DNA of 64,000 bases. It comes from Anticarsia gemmatalis. Taxonomy: Eukaryota > Arthropoda > Insecta > Lepidoptera > Erebidae. Numbering within the stretch: the first letter of the stretch is position 1; every line of letters starts with the position of its first letter. Positions 25,157 through 36,131 of this stretch are shown here, piece after piece. A program made the position numbers and the translations under genes. The stretch is from contig NC_134767.1 in the NCBI RefSeq assembly GCF_050436995.1, forward strand, positions 2,914,001 to 2,978,000. Direction: 5' to 3'. The notes under the pieces are model-generated. The model saw only the letters and a program-made list of their open reading frames with translations, was not told the origin of the DNA and did no database searches.

Positions 25157-25646
25157 AGCAGGTTCATTATTTTGCTTTTAGTTTTTGTACTTTTTTGTTG
25201 GTCATATTAATTCTCAGTAAAAAATTCAAGCTAATATTTTTGTAGTTTTAATAGTAGATTAAGTTCCAAAATGATTTATTTAATTTATATTATATTATTG
25301 TACAGAAAATTCTATGCTCTAAGCATTAATGATTCCTATAATCACATCTGTGATAAACAGCAAAAAATTAAGAAAGTTCCTACGAAGCGTGTGTAGTTAA
25401 ATTGTGCTCTACATAATAATTTTCGTGTGAGTGATAGAGACAATTACTAAAATAAATATATACATAGCTGGCAGGTTTGATTTCCAAACTACAAATATTA
25501 ATCATTAAGCATTTGATCTTGATTACGAAAAATGCATCATCATCAAAACAACTGAAGATCGAAGATAAAACACAATAACGACAATGAAATTGTTCAAATA
25601 AAACGTAGCTATATTAACCTGAATACAGTGTATTTCAAAATAACCG
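25157..25646. other. GR-C/GR-D intergenic region
   Basis: 490 bp, the shortest spacer of the array. It is AT-rich with no repeat recognised and must contain the GR-D promoter. ATCGAAGATAA lies at 25558-25568. Confidence 0.5.
25558..25568 (+). promoter_or_regulatory. Variant of shared upstream motif, GR-D
   Basis: ATCGAAGATAA, 89 bp before the GR-D start. It keeps AGATC-N3-GATAA but not the CAC core. Confidence 0.28.
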
Positions 25647-27521
25647 ATGGACAGCTCGCGTCCGCTAGTTTTTAATATTAGACCAATAATGTGCACTCGC
25701 TTATTTTTCGGTTTCTATAATAATATTGCATGCAGCAAACCAAAGTTACAACCTTTATTAAAATTGTACTGTATTTTTATATCCACTTCAATCGCTTTTT
25801 CTTCTTGGGTTACTACACAACGACTACCATTTCTAACTAGAAATATTCCTGTGTTGCAATACACCGTGTATTGTATAATAAGTCTTCATACAAAAGACGA
25901 ATTTATAGTTAAAAGTTATATGAGAATGACTGTTGATACAATGCCTTGTGCTAATATTATTCATATAAAGCAAAGGAAATTTGTTAATCGTTTTTTTGTT
26001 ATCTGGATTTTTATTAAAATATTATCGGTGTCTTCGTTCTGTTTCGGTGTACATCCTCGGTGCTTTCAAACTGCTGCTATTTTTCTACATAATCTATGTT
26101 GGTTGGGTGTAGATGTTGCGCAATATAGTAATTTAATGCTATTCTTCTTGATATACAAACGGGTACAGATATTTAAGACCACGTTAGAAATTCAAGGTTT
26201 TGATAACGCTGTGATGAAAAGATTTTCGCCAAGGAAATACATGCAAATGTATGAAACCATTTTGGATAATGTCGATGAATCGGATTATCCTCTTAAATTC
26301 ATGGTGAGTCTTAATAAGAACTATAGTAACGATGTTGAATATTTATTCGTTATTGATATAACAATGGTTATTTTATCTTTTACAGCAATTTTTCTTTTTT
26401 ATTTGTTCAATACCGAGACTCGTGTCGGAATGTTTTGAAGCTGTATCAGCTATGAAGGAAACTGTAAGTATCTACTTAATATTGTAAGAGGTAACAATAT
26501 AACTATACAGAATAGACGCTTAGGACACGTACTATCTTCTTGACAAGACAACAAGCCGCTGCTAAGCAAAGAAGATCTGATATAGGTATTCACTGTATTC
26601 CCGCTGCTAAACAACTTGAACAGTGATGTTAGATCATCTTACAACGATTCAACGATTGTTAGGTGCAATAACGGAGACTGTTGCATTGTTACCGAGTGCC
26701 CTTTGCATCTGCGTTCTATTTCTACCGACTGCAATCTTGTGATCAAGATGTTTGGCAGCACTGATATGAATCCTAACACTAACTGACCAGTGGCGGTGAA
26801 TAGGAATTTAATGAAAATATGTGAACATTTTTCAGGGTCCTACAGTATCTCGAGCCGTTGAATGGGTATTTACAATACCACAGGTGTATTGTTTCTTGGT
26901 ATGGACTATATTTTTAATGGATTTAGTGGCGCAAGACATGAATAGCATAAGGATAAGAATAATTGAGAAATGTATGAAAAGTGCAGGTATGTGTATTTAA
27001 TCATTTATTATCTACATTTGTCCAGATTAGTATTTAATTTGTTTGTCAGAGGTAGAAAAGCAAAACTAAATAGCGGTTTTTAACCTATGTGATTATATGA
27101 CACAATTGGTCTTCGAAATTATTTTGAGTATCTTTGAAGGTGACATAGGAAAACGTCAAAATAAAACTTTTCTATCGAGTTTTTAATGCATTCAAAAATA
27201 GAGGATTCTTTAGCATCTTTAACCTCCTGGATGCCAACGTCATACCTATATTCAATAAATCAATCTAATCCACATCTGACAAATATTGTATTAGCTATAA
27301 AATTTCTTAATCTTCAAAACGAATATTATCTTTGTTATTATTTCTTTACAGATGAACGTGAAAGATCAGAGCTACGGTTATTTCTTCGCATCATGATGCA
27401 GCGCCCTCTACAATACTCTGTGTGGCGCGCGGTGCCTTTCACTCTTCGTGTTATATTCAGTTTCATCTCCTTTCTAGTCATCAATGTTATGGCTATCGTC
27501 CAAATTAAGTTTTATATTTGA
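25647..27521 (+). CDS. Gustatory receptor-like gene GR-D (4 exons, 351 aa)
   Basis: Exons 25647-26303, 26386-26463, 26836-26986 and 27352-27521, phases 0, 0, 1. The start MDSSRPLVFN is the only M-x-SSRP start available. Conserved blocks are LTRNIPVLQYTVYC, WLGVDVAQYSNLM, FDNAVMKRFSPRKYMQMYE, exon 2 QFFFFICSIPRLVSECFEA, and exon 4 from DERERSEL to NVMAIVQIKFYI. FDNAP has become FDNAV and exon 3 has VEWVFT where others have VEMLGT. The exon 1 frame stays open through the 82-bp intron 1 and beyond (to 26438), so an ORF finder overruns the exon. The clean GTGAGT donor and the paralogues set the true end. Confidence 0.85.
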
Positions 27522-28080
27522 AATCATTGTTTTGATATACAATTGTTACTGTTTTGCTTTTTTCTTGAAAGATAAATTAAAATAATAAATTTTTGGTATT
27601 ATCATTTCAATGATACTCTACCGTTTGATGCATAGGTTTTATATTTAAAAAACTTTTTCATCAAGTATTTTTATTCTAATAAGTACAAATTGGAGTTCTA
27701 TGAATGTATGTAGTTATTTTCATTTACGCTTGGGATAGGACTATCAGCTGAAGAACAAACCCGCGTAAGTTTTCTGTATCATAAATCTTTATAATTTATT
27801 TAATCTTACATAACAGGCAATTTCTATTTATATCCCCATGTACAATTTATAGTACTGACTGCCGTAATATTACGTTTAAACTAGACACTTTGATTACAGA
27901 ACGAAGCATCAACCTTGTAACCGCTTGATTCAATAATAATTAACTATCGCAATGTGTAATTTTCATTTTGACGCAAGACTTAAGCATATCATTTATATGT
28001 CTACGTTTAGTTTGTGGTAGTCAAACGTAGGTATATTAATAATATAGCGCTTGCTCATACTCAGTTGCGTTCATCATTCA

Positions 28081-28253
28081 GCAGCATGATTCTCTTTCAC
28101 TAACAACTATTGATAACCGTCTAGCTACCGAGAAAATTGTATGAAGATTTTAATCAGCGCCTCTAGCGACCAACGTGGGAACTATTTCTGCATTGCATTT
28201 TAAATGTCAAACTCTCGATAGTCGATAGTGCCAACAGCAGAGAACTGCGTTAC
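28081..28253 (-). mobile_element. GTAGCGC-ended MITE, reverse copy
   Basis: Plus-strand reading shows AGCATGATTCTCT, GTCTAGCTACCGAGAAAATT, TCAGCGCCTCTAGCG, ATTTTAAATGTCAAACTCTCG and AGAGAACTGCGTTAC, the reverse of the family order. Confidence 0.6.
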
Positions 28254-28739
28254 TGTATAAAGGAATTACTGCCAATACAAAAGTTGGTGAAGTACGTCGA
28301 ACTGCATAGCGACGGAGACGTTTACGGTAGACACAGCGTAAGAGGAAACGAAACCTTACATATATTCTAGCTTTGATACGGTCAATCCTTGGTTGCTTGT
28401 GTATTTTGTTGCGTAATTGCATTACAATAAGTAAAACAACACTAACAGTAACACTAGATTGCAATGAACGATATTTTGTCGTGCCGATAAGTACTGGGCG
28501 TAATAGTGAGGGCTATTGCGCTCTGATCGCCCGTCTGGTAGATCAGCCGACCGAGTGCCCTCTGTACCTACAGCGTCTCAGTTGTTCTACAACCAGTTGT
28601 GTTCAAGTTTCCTGACGGCATCTACAATAACAAAGTGTGCTACTACTAACTACTTAATAAGGAATTACATAATGCCCAACCTGAATTACACAACAGAAGA
28701 CATTCAAAACAAACAGGTCATTGTGATATTTTTATCCAG

Positions 28740-28750
28740 ATCACAGATAA
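28740..28750 (+). promoter_or_regulatory. Shared upstream motif ATCACNGATAR, GR-E copy
   Basis: ATCACAGATAA, 103 bp before the GR-E start and preceded by AG. Confidence 0.35.
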
Positions 28751-28842
28751 TGAGTAATAAACTGAACAGCACTTTAACATATTGAAACTTTATCAATACT
28801 GCAATGAAAATAAACCCACAAATTACATACACGTATACAAAA

Positions 28843-31026
28843 ATGTCTAGCTCACGTCCCCAAGTGTGTAATTTAAAGCCTATTTTCTACACTCGATTAT
28901 TTTTTGGCTTCTACAGTAATTTTATAAGTTCATCACCGAAATTACGAATTATATTAAAAGCTTATTGTATATTTTTAGTCAGTACTGTGTGTACTAGTAC
29001 TTGGGTGTTGTCTCCTCGTCTGCCTTTTTTGACTAGAAATGTGCCTGTGGTTCAGTATACTGTGTACTGTTTGATAGCTCTTCATACAAGAGACGAATAT
29101 GTTGTGAACAGTCTCATGCGTATGACGGTTGATACTTTACCATGTGCAGCGAAAATGTATGCTCGATTCAGAAATGTCATTCATTTTGCTTTCGTCTTCA
29201 TGTTTGTGTACAGAATATCGAATTTTCTTCTATTCTGCTACAGTGTACACCCGCGTTGCATTTATATTTATTCTATAGTATTGATGAATTTTACTTGGTT
29301 GGCTATTGATGTTGGACAGTATAGTAATGTGATAATATTTTACTTGCTGTATATGAGAGTACGGATATTGAAGAAAACTTTGGAGAAGCACGGGTTTGAT
29401 AATGTGCCGGTGAAGAAGTATGCTCCGAGGAGATATATGCAGATGTATGAAGCGATTTTGGATAATTTGGATAGTACTGATTACCCCGTTAAGTTTATGG
29501 TAAATAATCTAAATTTTGTAGTCATAGGAAATATAATAGAATTTATATTGATGTTTGATTTTTTTGTTTCTTTCAGCAATGTTTTTTCTTGGTTTGTTCA
29601 ATACCAAGATTACTGAAAGAATGTTTTGATGCGATCTCAGATTTGAAAGAAAACGTAAGTTTGAGCTTTTTAGAACTAGATTTCAGCCGACGACAGTGAT
29701 ATTTTACGTGTGAGAGTAGTTAAGAGAGCTAAATGGAACCGATTTATATAAAATATTCAAGGTTAAATAAATATTTAAACATGAGAAAAGACTAGTTGGG
29801 CAGGAGCGGGTTTGTTCCGATTAACCAAGATTTCACAATATAATGTAATTCCTCTACTACTTTTACGTTATGTAATACTTTTGTATTTTTACAAAACTAT
29901 TATTAAAAAGCAAAAAATACGACACTGATTTCACAAATGTATGATTAAAGTAAAGTATGAATTATTTTTCAACAAAAATCATGGAGTGTCTAATGTCTAA
30001 TTAATTAATTTCATTCTTTCTAATGTTTCCTTTGGAGCAGATTTAATACTTATTATTGCTATGTTATTTATGTGATCAAATATATCATTGGACAATTTAC
30101 ACACGGTCATTTGATAAAATTAACCAATACGTCAATAAAGTGTCACTCTACGAAAGAAAAGTATTTCATTTTTACAAAATGCTTTTTATTTTCAGGGTCC
30201 AACTGTAACAAGTGCAGTTGAAATGTTGGGAACAGTTCCTCAGACATATTGTTTCTTGATCACTATTGTATCATTAATGGACTTAGTGGTGCAAGACATG
30301 AACAGCATTAAAATTATGATTATCATGAAGTGTTTAAAGTGTGACAGTAAGTATATAACACAGGTCGTATTTGGAGTGTTCATTACTTTGAAAATGTCTG
30401 GTGCATTCCAACCACTCACTGGCGACGCATTTTCAAGACATATTGTATTAGTGAATATAGCAAAGCAAAATATAACACAACCGTTACTAGAACGAGTTTA
30501 TAGTAAAAATTTCAGACTAAACGATTAAGCAGTAGGCTTGACCAATCGATTCATAAAGTTACAAACAAAACAAGAAGAGAAACAGTCAATATTCTACTGG
30601 TCAGGCAACCGGTTGCTCTATTTTCTGCTACTTTCAACATTTTTTTGTATAAAAACGTGACCAGCGCCCCTGGTGAGCGCCGTAGACACTAATTTTCAAA
30701 CGTCAAATTCTCGATAGTCAATAGTACTGACTGTAGAAGCCGCGCAACTGATACATATTCAGTGAGGCTAAAACCGTTCCTAAAGCTTATTAAAACTGTC
30801 CTTGAAACTACACGATCCCAGATCTAGACTAACCCTGAAGCCTCTAATGAATATTATACACAATTTACATGAGCTAATATTTGCGACATTCATAATTACG
30901 GCTTACGAGTTTAGTCTACATACCTTGTAGGCTTTGAATGTTTACTTCAAAGTATAATACCTGTTGTATGAGATATCATGTAAAAGTTACACAAGGATTA
31001 CGTGTTTAAATTCTAAATATTTTTCT

Positions 31027-31061
<35 letters not shown>

Positions 31062-33847
31062 TTAAACAGTACAAGCTTACAGTGTTCACCAAAGCGCTTA
31101 TATGTTATTCTAAGTTACATACAACATTTTATAATATACAATACTAAGTAGCACAAACAATAACAAATCAAAAATAACAATACCGTATAAACAATACACA
31201 CACCATAAATCAGACTTAAAATATATTATCACAACTTATATAATATTATTATTTAAATATATAGATATACTTGAGATCATTCTCGTATTGCTGTCAGCAA
31301 ATATGTCTGCATTTGGATTGGTTTGTAGGAATGCATTTAATAGAGTGATAGCCCTCCCTGTAGGACTGTTGGTGGCATGTGCCGAGCGCCATGATGGCGG
31401 ACAGGCGAATAGACGATGCTGGCGTCTTCCTACACCTCGCATGTACTGATCGGGCACATTAAAGTGAATTGACTCACGTACCGATGGATTGTCTATCTTG
31501 TTATTTAACAACAAGAAATAATGCATCATATGAGCAAATTTACGCCTAAGCTCTAGAGTTTCCATGCCAACCATTCCTGAAACGAACATCGAGGGATACA
31601 AATATGGGTAATATCCATGCACACGTTTATAAACATAGCGGGCAAATTTACGCTGGATTTTTTCTATCATGACACTATACAATTTTTCATGTGGATTCCA
31701 TACTATTGCGTTATACTCTAGTTTACTGCGTACGTATGCATTGTAGAGTAGTTTTATTGCGTGAACATTTTGAAATTGAGATGAAGTTCTCATTATAAAA
31801 CCTAACGACTTATTCGCCTCTTTACAGATTTTCTTTACGTGTTCATGGAAGTTAAGTTTAGAATCGAGAGTCAGTCCTAAGTCTCGTATTGTAGTGACGC
31901 GTTCGAGCGGTTCACCGGCCAGTTCGTAAGTGACTTTTATGGGAGTACGGGAACGAGTAAAAGTTATTGTCTTACATTTAGAAATGTTGAATGATAATTT
32001 GTTCGCCAAACCCCACTCGGCGATAGCGTCAATATCATCCTGTAAGTTTCGACAATCACTGGTGTCGCAGACGGCTGTGTACAACTTTAGATCGTCAGCG
32101 AACATCAGGCATTCTGATCTTGTAACACATTTGGGCAGATCATTTATCATTATCAAGAATTGCGTTGGTCCCAGGGTACTGCCCTGACTTACCCCCGATC
32201 GAGTGTAGTACTCCTGCGATACAAAATTGTCCAACTTTACATACTGCTTCCTATCTCTGAGATAGTCAGCCATAAACGTAAGCAATTGGAAACTAAATCC
32301 AATCGAGCTAAATTTTGTGAGAAGGACATCATTATCAACTAAATCAAATGCTTTTTTAAAATCAAAATATGCAGCGTCGATCTGACATCCGGCGGTCATT
32401 CTGGTATTTATAAAATCAACAAAATTAGTAAGGTTAGTTAAGGTAGAACGTGCGGGTCTAAATCCATGCTGTGAGTTATCTAGGCGAGTACTGACCTGTT
32501 TAAATATATTATCATTAACAACAGATTCGAAAAGTTTACCAAACACGGAAAGGACTGCAATGGGTCTAAAATTCGAAATCTCAGCCGATGTTCCGGTCTT
32601 GGGTATTGGTATTACTCTTGAAACTTTCCATCGACTAGGATAGCAACTATTGTGGAGAGAGAGATTAAATATGTAAAGAAGTGGTTCCTCTAGTGCAGAA
32701 AGGCAGTCTTTAACTATAAAAGCGGGTATATTATCGGGTCCATAGGCAGCAGATGTTCTTAAGCGACGTACAGCTTTTCTTATTTCATCTATACCTATCT
32801 GGTCGATATTTATTTGTGTTGAAAAACCAATGTCTCTACTGTTACGCTCAGCTATCTTTGGATCTAATAATGGGGTTTCCTTATGGAAAACGGAAGCAAA
32901 ATGATGTGCGAATGTATCAACGGCGTCTTGGCCTTCTACTTACTTACTACTTCTTACTACTTTGTTAACAAATAAATGTCTTCAATCCAATTTGAAATGT
33001 GTCTCACAGATATCAAATTTATTTTTATCGTATTGCCTATAATATACTACTACCCGTAATGAGAGAAGGGCTAGACTTTGAATCAACCACGCTGTCTAAG
33101 CGCGGATTTAAGATGAAACAGTTATGGTCCGCGAAAGATTTTAAAATTTAAATTTTCGGGATTATTAAACTTTATTTTTAATATACTTATTATTAAACTT
33201 TATTTTTAATATACTTACATTAGTGGTCCCAGACTAAGAAAAAGTTGGGAACCCCTGAGATATAAGAATGTATGTAGGTGATAAAATAAGACATAGTGAC
33301 GAGATCGTGCATACATGGAGTCACATTAAAGCAGAATCTTCAAATAAATCAAATAGATATTGTTTAAATCGATTCTCAAAGAATTTTAAACGCTCTAATC
33401 CAATCATAGGCCACAGTAGTGGTAGAGTCAAATCCTAAATTATCTCTTATTTTGGCCCGTTTATAATAGAAGGACAGTCTCTCTCTCTCTTCCTGGCTAT
33501 TCGTCCCATATGGTAGTGGGGTCAGCCTCCCTTACACTCTTCCTCCACTTCGCCCTATCTTTGACGTCGTCTTCCTCAACCTCACATGCCTTTATGTCTC
33601 GCCGCAACACTTCTGTAATAATATAATAGAAGGACAGTAAAGCCTTTAAATAATTTATCTACATTATTATTTTTCAGATGAACGCGAAAGATCCGAGATG
33701 CTGTTAGTCCTGAGAGTGATGAAGCAACGTCCACTTCAATACACAATATGGCGCGCGGTGCCGTTCACATTGCGAGTACTGTTCAGTTTTATGTCTTTTA
33801 TCATTATCAATATTATGGCTGTTGTACAGATTAAATTTTATATTTAA
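28843..33847 (+). CDS. Gustatory receptor-like gene GR-E (4 exons, 351 aa; 3.3-kb intron 3)
   Basis: Exons 28843-29499, 29577-29654, 30196-30346 and 33678-33847, phases 0, 0, 1. The start MSSSRPQVCN is chosen by alignment. An in-frame ATG 13 codons upstream (28804) is not shared by the family. Conserved blocks are LTRNVPVVQYTVYC, WLAIDVGQYSNVI, FDNVPVKKYAPRRYMQMYE, exon 3 FLITIVSLMDLVVQDM, and exon 4 NERERSEM to NIMAVVQIKFYI. All exons are intact despite intron 3 having grown to 3331 bp through insertions: a MITE, an antisense LINE and a short retroposon. Whether the long intron is still spliced efficiently cannot be seen. The exon is open and conserved, so I treat the gene as intact. Confidence 0.83.
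30610..30748 (-). mobile_element. GTAGCGC-ended MITE, reverse copy in GR-E intron 3
   Basis: Diverged: CAGCGCCCCTGG, ACGTCAAATTCTCGATAGTC and TACTGACTGTAGAAGCCGCGCAAC are recognisable. Confidence 0.5.
31026..32939 (-). mobile_element. 5'-truncated LINE with open reverse transcriptase, antisense in GR-E intron 3
   Basis: The minus strand is open from 32939 to the stop at 31236 (567 codons), with reverse transcriptase blocks in order. These are FRPIAVLSVFGKLFES, motif A AYFDFKKAFDLVDN, motif B SGVSQGSTLGP, motif C FADD (MFADDLKLY), and a thumb region with LGLTLDSKLNFHEHV. No stop interrupts this part, so the insertion looks young. The frame has no start. It simply begins at the junction with host DNA near 32940, so the endonuclease and ORF1 portions are missing, the usual 5' truncation. 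A 3' untranslated part of about 170 bp ends in a TAAA repeat (TTTA on the plus strand, 31026-31064). The layout suggests the CR1/Jockey supergroup. The clade is not certain. Confidence 0.85.
33049..33110 (-). mobile_element. SINE fragment
   Basis: CCCGTAATGAGAGAAGGGC, GACTTTGAATCAACCACGC and GTCTAAGCGCGG are diverged body pieces of the 13489-13790 family. Confidence 0.4.
33161..33216 (+). repeat. Two-copy tandem duplication of about 28 bp
   Basis: ATTATTAAACTTTATTTTTA followed by ATATACTT occurs twice back to back in GR-E intron 3. Confidence 0.7.
33462..33638 (-). mobile_element. Short retroposon with 17-bp target-site duplications
   Basis: TATAATAGAAGGACAGT at 33462-33478 is repeated exactly at 33622-33638. 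The 143 bp between them starts with a CT run and contains TGGCTATTCGTCCCATATGG, GTCAGCCTCCCTTACACTC and CTTCCTCAACCTCACATG. The perfect duplication shows insertion by target-primed retrotransposition, and the insert is probably the truncated end of a SINE or LINE. The right duplication ends 39 bp before exon 4 of GR-E. Strand is a guess from a CT run on the left. Confidence 0.7.
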
Positions 33848-34137
33848 TTACATGCTTTTGGAAGAAATTAATCATGTTATTAAAAGAAACGTTTATGTCA
33901 AAAAGAAGTGTTTATTTTTTATTTATAAAACCAAATATACACAATCATCATCATCATCATTGACTCGTATTTATGTATCGCAAATGATTAATATTAAACA
34001 ATTAAACAAGCAGTTTTGGAGTTTTGAACACAAACACCTCCAAAACCGCATGTTATTTGTATATTTGACAATAGTCCTTGTTGATGCTCTAAATTATGTA
34101 GAATGCAATCTGCTCTATAAACCCTCACTTTTAAACA

Positions 34138-34250
34138 AACAGCGAGTCAAGGAGACTCTGGCGCGGACATTCCATTGATGGGTGACCGCTTAGACGTATT
34201 TCAGCCGAACCAAGTTTTGGAGAGCACGTTACAATAAATTGACTTCTAAC
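34138..34250 (+). mobile_element. 5S rRNA-derived SINE, copy 5
   Basis: CTGGCGCGGACATTCCAT and GATGGGTGACCGCTTAGACG are the 5S-like core, followed by GAGAGCACGTTACAATAAATTG, a form of the family tail. Confidence 0.6.
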
Positions 34251-34625
34251 CACACGACAGTCACGAAACTGAAATCAGCCGACGAAAATCCTTCGCCAAA
34301 GCGATGCGTTTTAATCACTCGATTCGGTTTCCAAGAACACCAACAAACATTTATAGGCTAACAACCTAGTATAGTGCCTGGTATAGGAGGATAACAACTT
34401 GCGGAGATATAAAACATACAGAATTCAGTTAATCAGTGACCCGCAGGCTTTTACAGCAGACGATGGCCTGTTTGAAAACACAGAATTGCGAAAATGACGT
34501 GTGACCAGGGTGCTGACTTTTACTCAAGCCTAAAGATTAGCATTGTAAAAACGTGGTCTGGTCTACAATAATGAGGAGAAATACCACTCCTGCTATATAT
34601 TGTAAATATAATAATTACATTGTAA
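34251..34625. other. Intergenic DNA, nothing recognised
   Basis: No gene or repeat with clear ends. Confidence 0.4.
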
Positions 34626-34859
34626 CTAGCTGACCCGCGCAACTTCGCTTGCGTCACATAAGAGAGAATGGGTCATAAATTGGCCCGTTTTTGAAACATT
34701 TTTTACCGGGAGTCTGCTCCTATTGGTGGTAGTGTATAGCCTATAGCCTTCCTCGTTAAATGGGCTATTTAACACTGAAAGAATTTTTCAAATCGGACCA
34801 GTAGTTCCTGAGATTAGCGCGTTCAAACAAACTATTCCGCTTTATAATATTAGTATAGA
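34626..34859 (-). mobile_element. Short Helitron, GAAGAGTTTG family, reverse
   Basis: CTAGCTGACCCGCGCAACTTCG with the CGCAA/TTGCG hairpin at the left, AATATTAGTATAGA at the right, flanked by A and T. The GTTTGTTTG run is almost lost. Confidence 0.7.
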
Positions 34860-35278
34860 TTTCATTTTGGTTTCTAAGTTTTCTACTTAGTTGTCGGACT
34901 TTAGTACATCGCTTGTACCGTCACTTACAAAGTATCAACAGAGATTCTTCTGGTATACGTTCAAATGGATGTGTAGCTCGTATCTCAATCACAGCGTAAC
35001 GGGTGAATGCTTTCCTATGAAATGCGTTCAATTTTTCACGTCCAGGAATATCACAAAGGATTTTGGTTGCAGTAGAAACAAACAAAACTTTCTGTGGGCA
35101 AAGCTATGGTCAATTGCAAGACGAATGGTAGAGTATTTTTACAGACAATCTTCGTTGTAATCGCAGTTTAGTTTTCATTTATTTATATTGTTATTGAGAT
35201 AAGTTGCAGTAATTATGAATTGCTACGAAATAAAAAAAAATTGGGAATTAAAATTGAAAATATACATTTTTTTAATTA

Positions 35279-35357
35279 CTGTCCCACTGCTGGGCAAGGG
35301 TCTCCTCCCAATCGACCACTTGCGTGGTAGGTGCCATTATACATATATCACTCGGCA
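35279..35357 (-). mobile_element. SINE, strongly deleted copy
   Basis: Joins the tail (GTCCCACTGCTGGGCAAGGG) directly to the head region (CGACCACTTGCGTGGTAGGT and ATATCACTCGGC) of the 13489-13790 family. The body is missing. Confidence 0.6.
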
Positions 35358-36131
35358 AAAAAAAAAAATGTACAGCAATCAGGAACTTTCAAAGCCTTTT
35401 TTCAAGCTAAAATCATTTTTATGTAAGCAACCTAGTGCTTAAGACTATTATATAAGAAAGATTTTTGTATCACATTTTCATTAATATCAATATTGAAACC
35501 AAAACTGTCAGGATTTCTTGTTTTTAATATAAAATTCCATACCATTTTAGACGTATACTGATAAAGCAATATCGCGTATCGTTTATCATAGTACAACAGC
35601 ATTTATTTTTACTTTGTTTATAAATAAAAATAGATTTTTTGCTCTACATTGTTAAGTAAACCAGTTTGTTTGTATATCGTTTGTATCATAATTTCTAGGA
35701 AAGAGAACTCTCACACTCTTACATGAGGTATAAATAACTTTTTATAGATCTTAAGCAAATGTGTATTTTAAATATAATTATGTACTCAATAAGAAAGTCA
35801 GTTTTTGGAAATACTATTTATAAGTAAAATATTTTGCTTTATAAACTTTGTGATGAAAGAAAGAAAAGGCTCAAGCATGTATTTTTCACGAGTATAATAT
35901 TATATTATACAGGATTCATCTAATCAAACACTCAAAAAATTACATCCATTCTAATTTGTTGCGAACTCAAAAACCCTTGATTTAATTCTTTCTTAGAGCC
36001 TTCAAATGCATTTTTTATTCAGAAAATTCACACAATGTACATTAGGGTAGTGATTTGTTATGCTTGCCCTCTTGGCGGGAGAATCCCACATAACCCTGCA
36101 TTCCAACCACAGTGCAGGTGAATGCTTAATA
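35358..36131. other. Intergenic DNA, nothing recognised
   Basis: AT-rich. No coding region, RNA gene or repeat supported. A nearby 89-codon frame at 34891-35160 lacks an ATG start and any recognisable domain. Confidence 0.4.

Larger units (their letters stand above)
27522..28842. other. GR-D/GR-E intergenic region
   Basis: 1.3 kb with a reversed GTAGCGC-type MITE (28081-28253) and a slightly GC-richer stretch at 28260-28620, of unknown nature, that produces short open frames on both strands. ATCACAGATAA at 28740-28750 precedes GR-E. Confidence 0.45.

Noticed and set aside
33822..34178. 118-codon frame after GR-E exon 4
   Set aside because: It overlaps the GR-E stop region in another frame and has no domain.
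34891..35160. 89-codon frame downstream of GR-E as a sixth receptor exon
   Set aside because: It shows none of the receptor blocks (SSRP, FGFYNN, FDNAP, ERERSEL) and begins with TTG.
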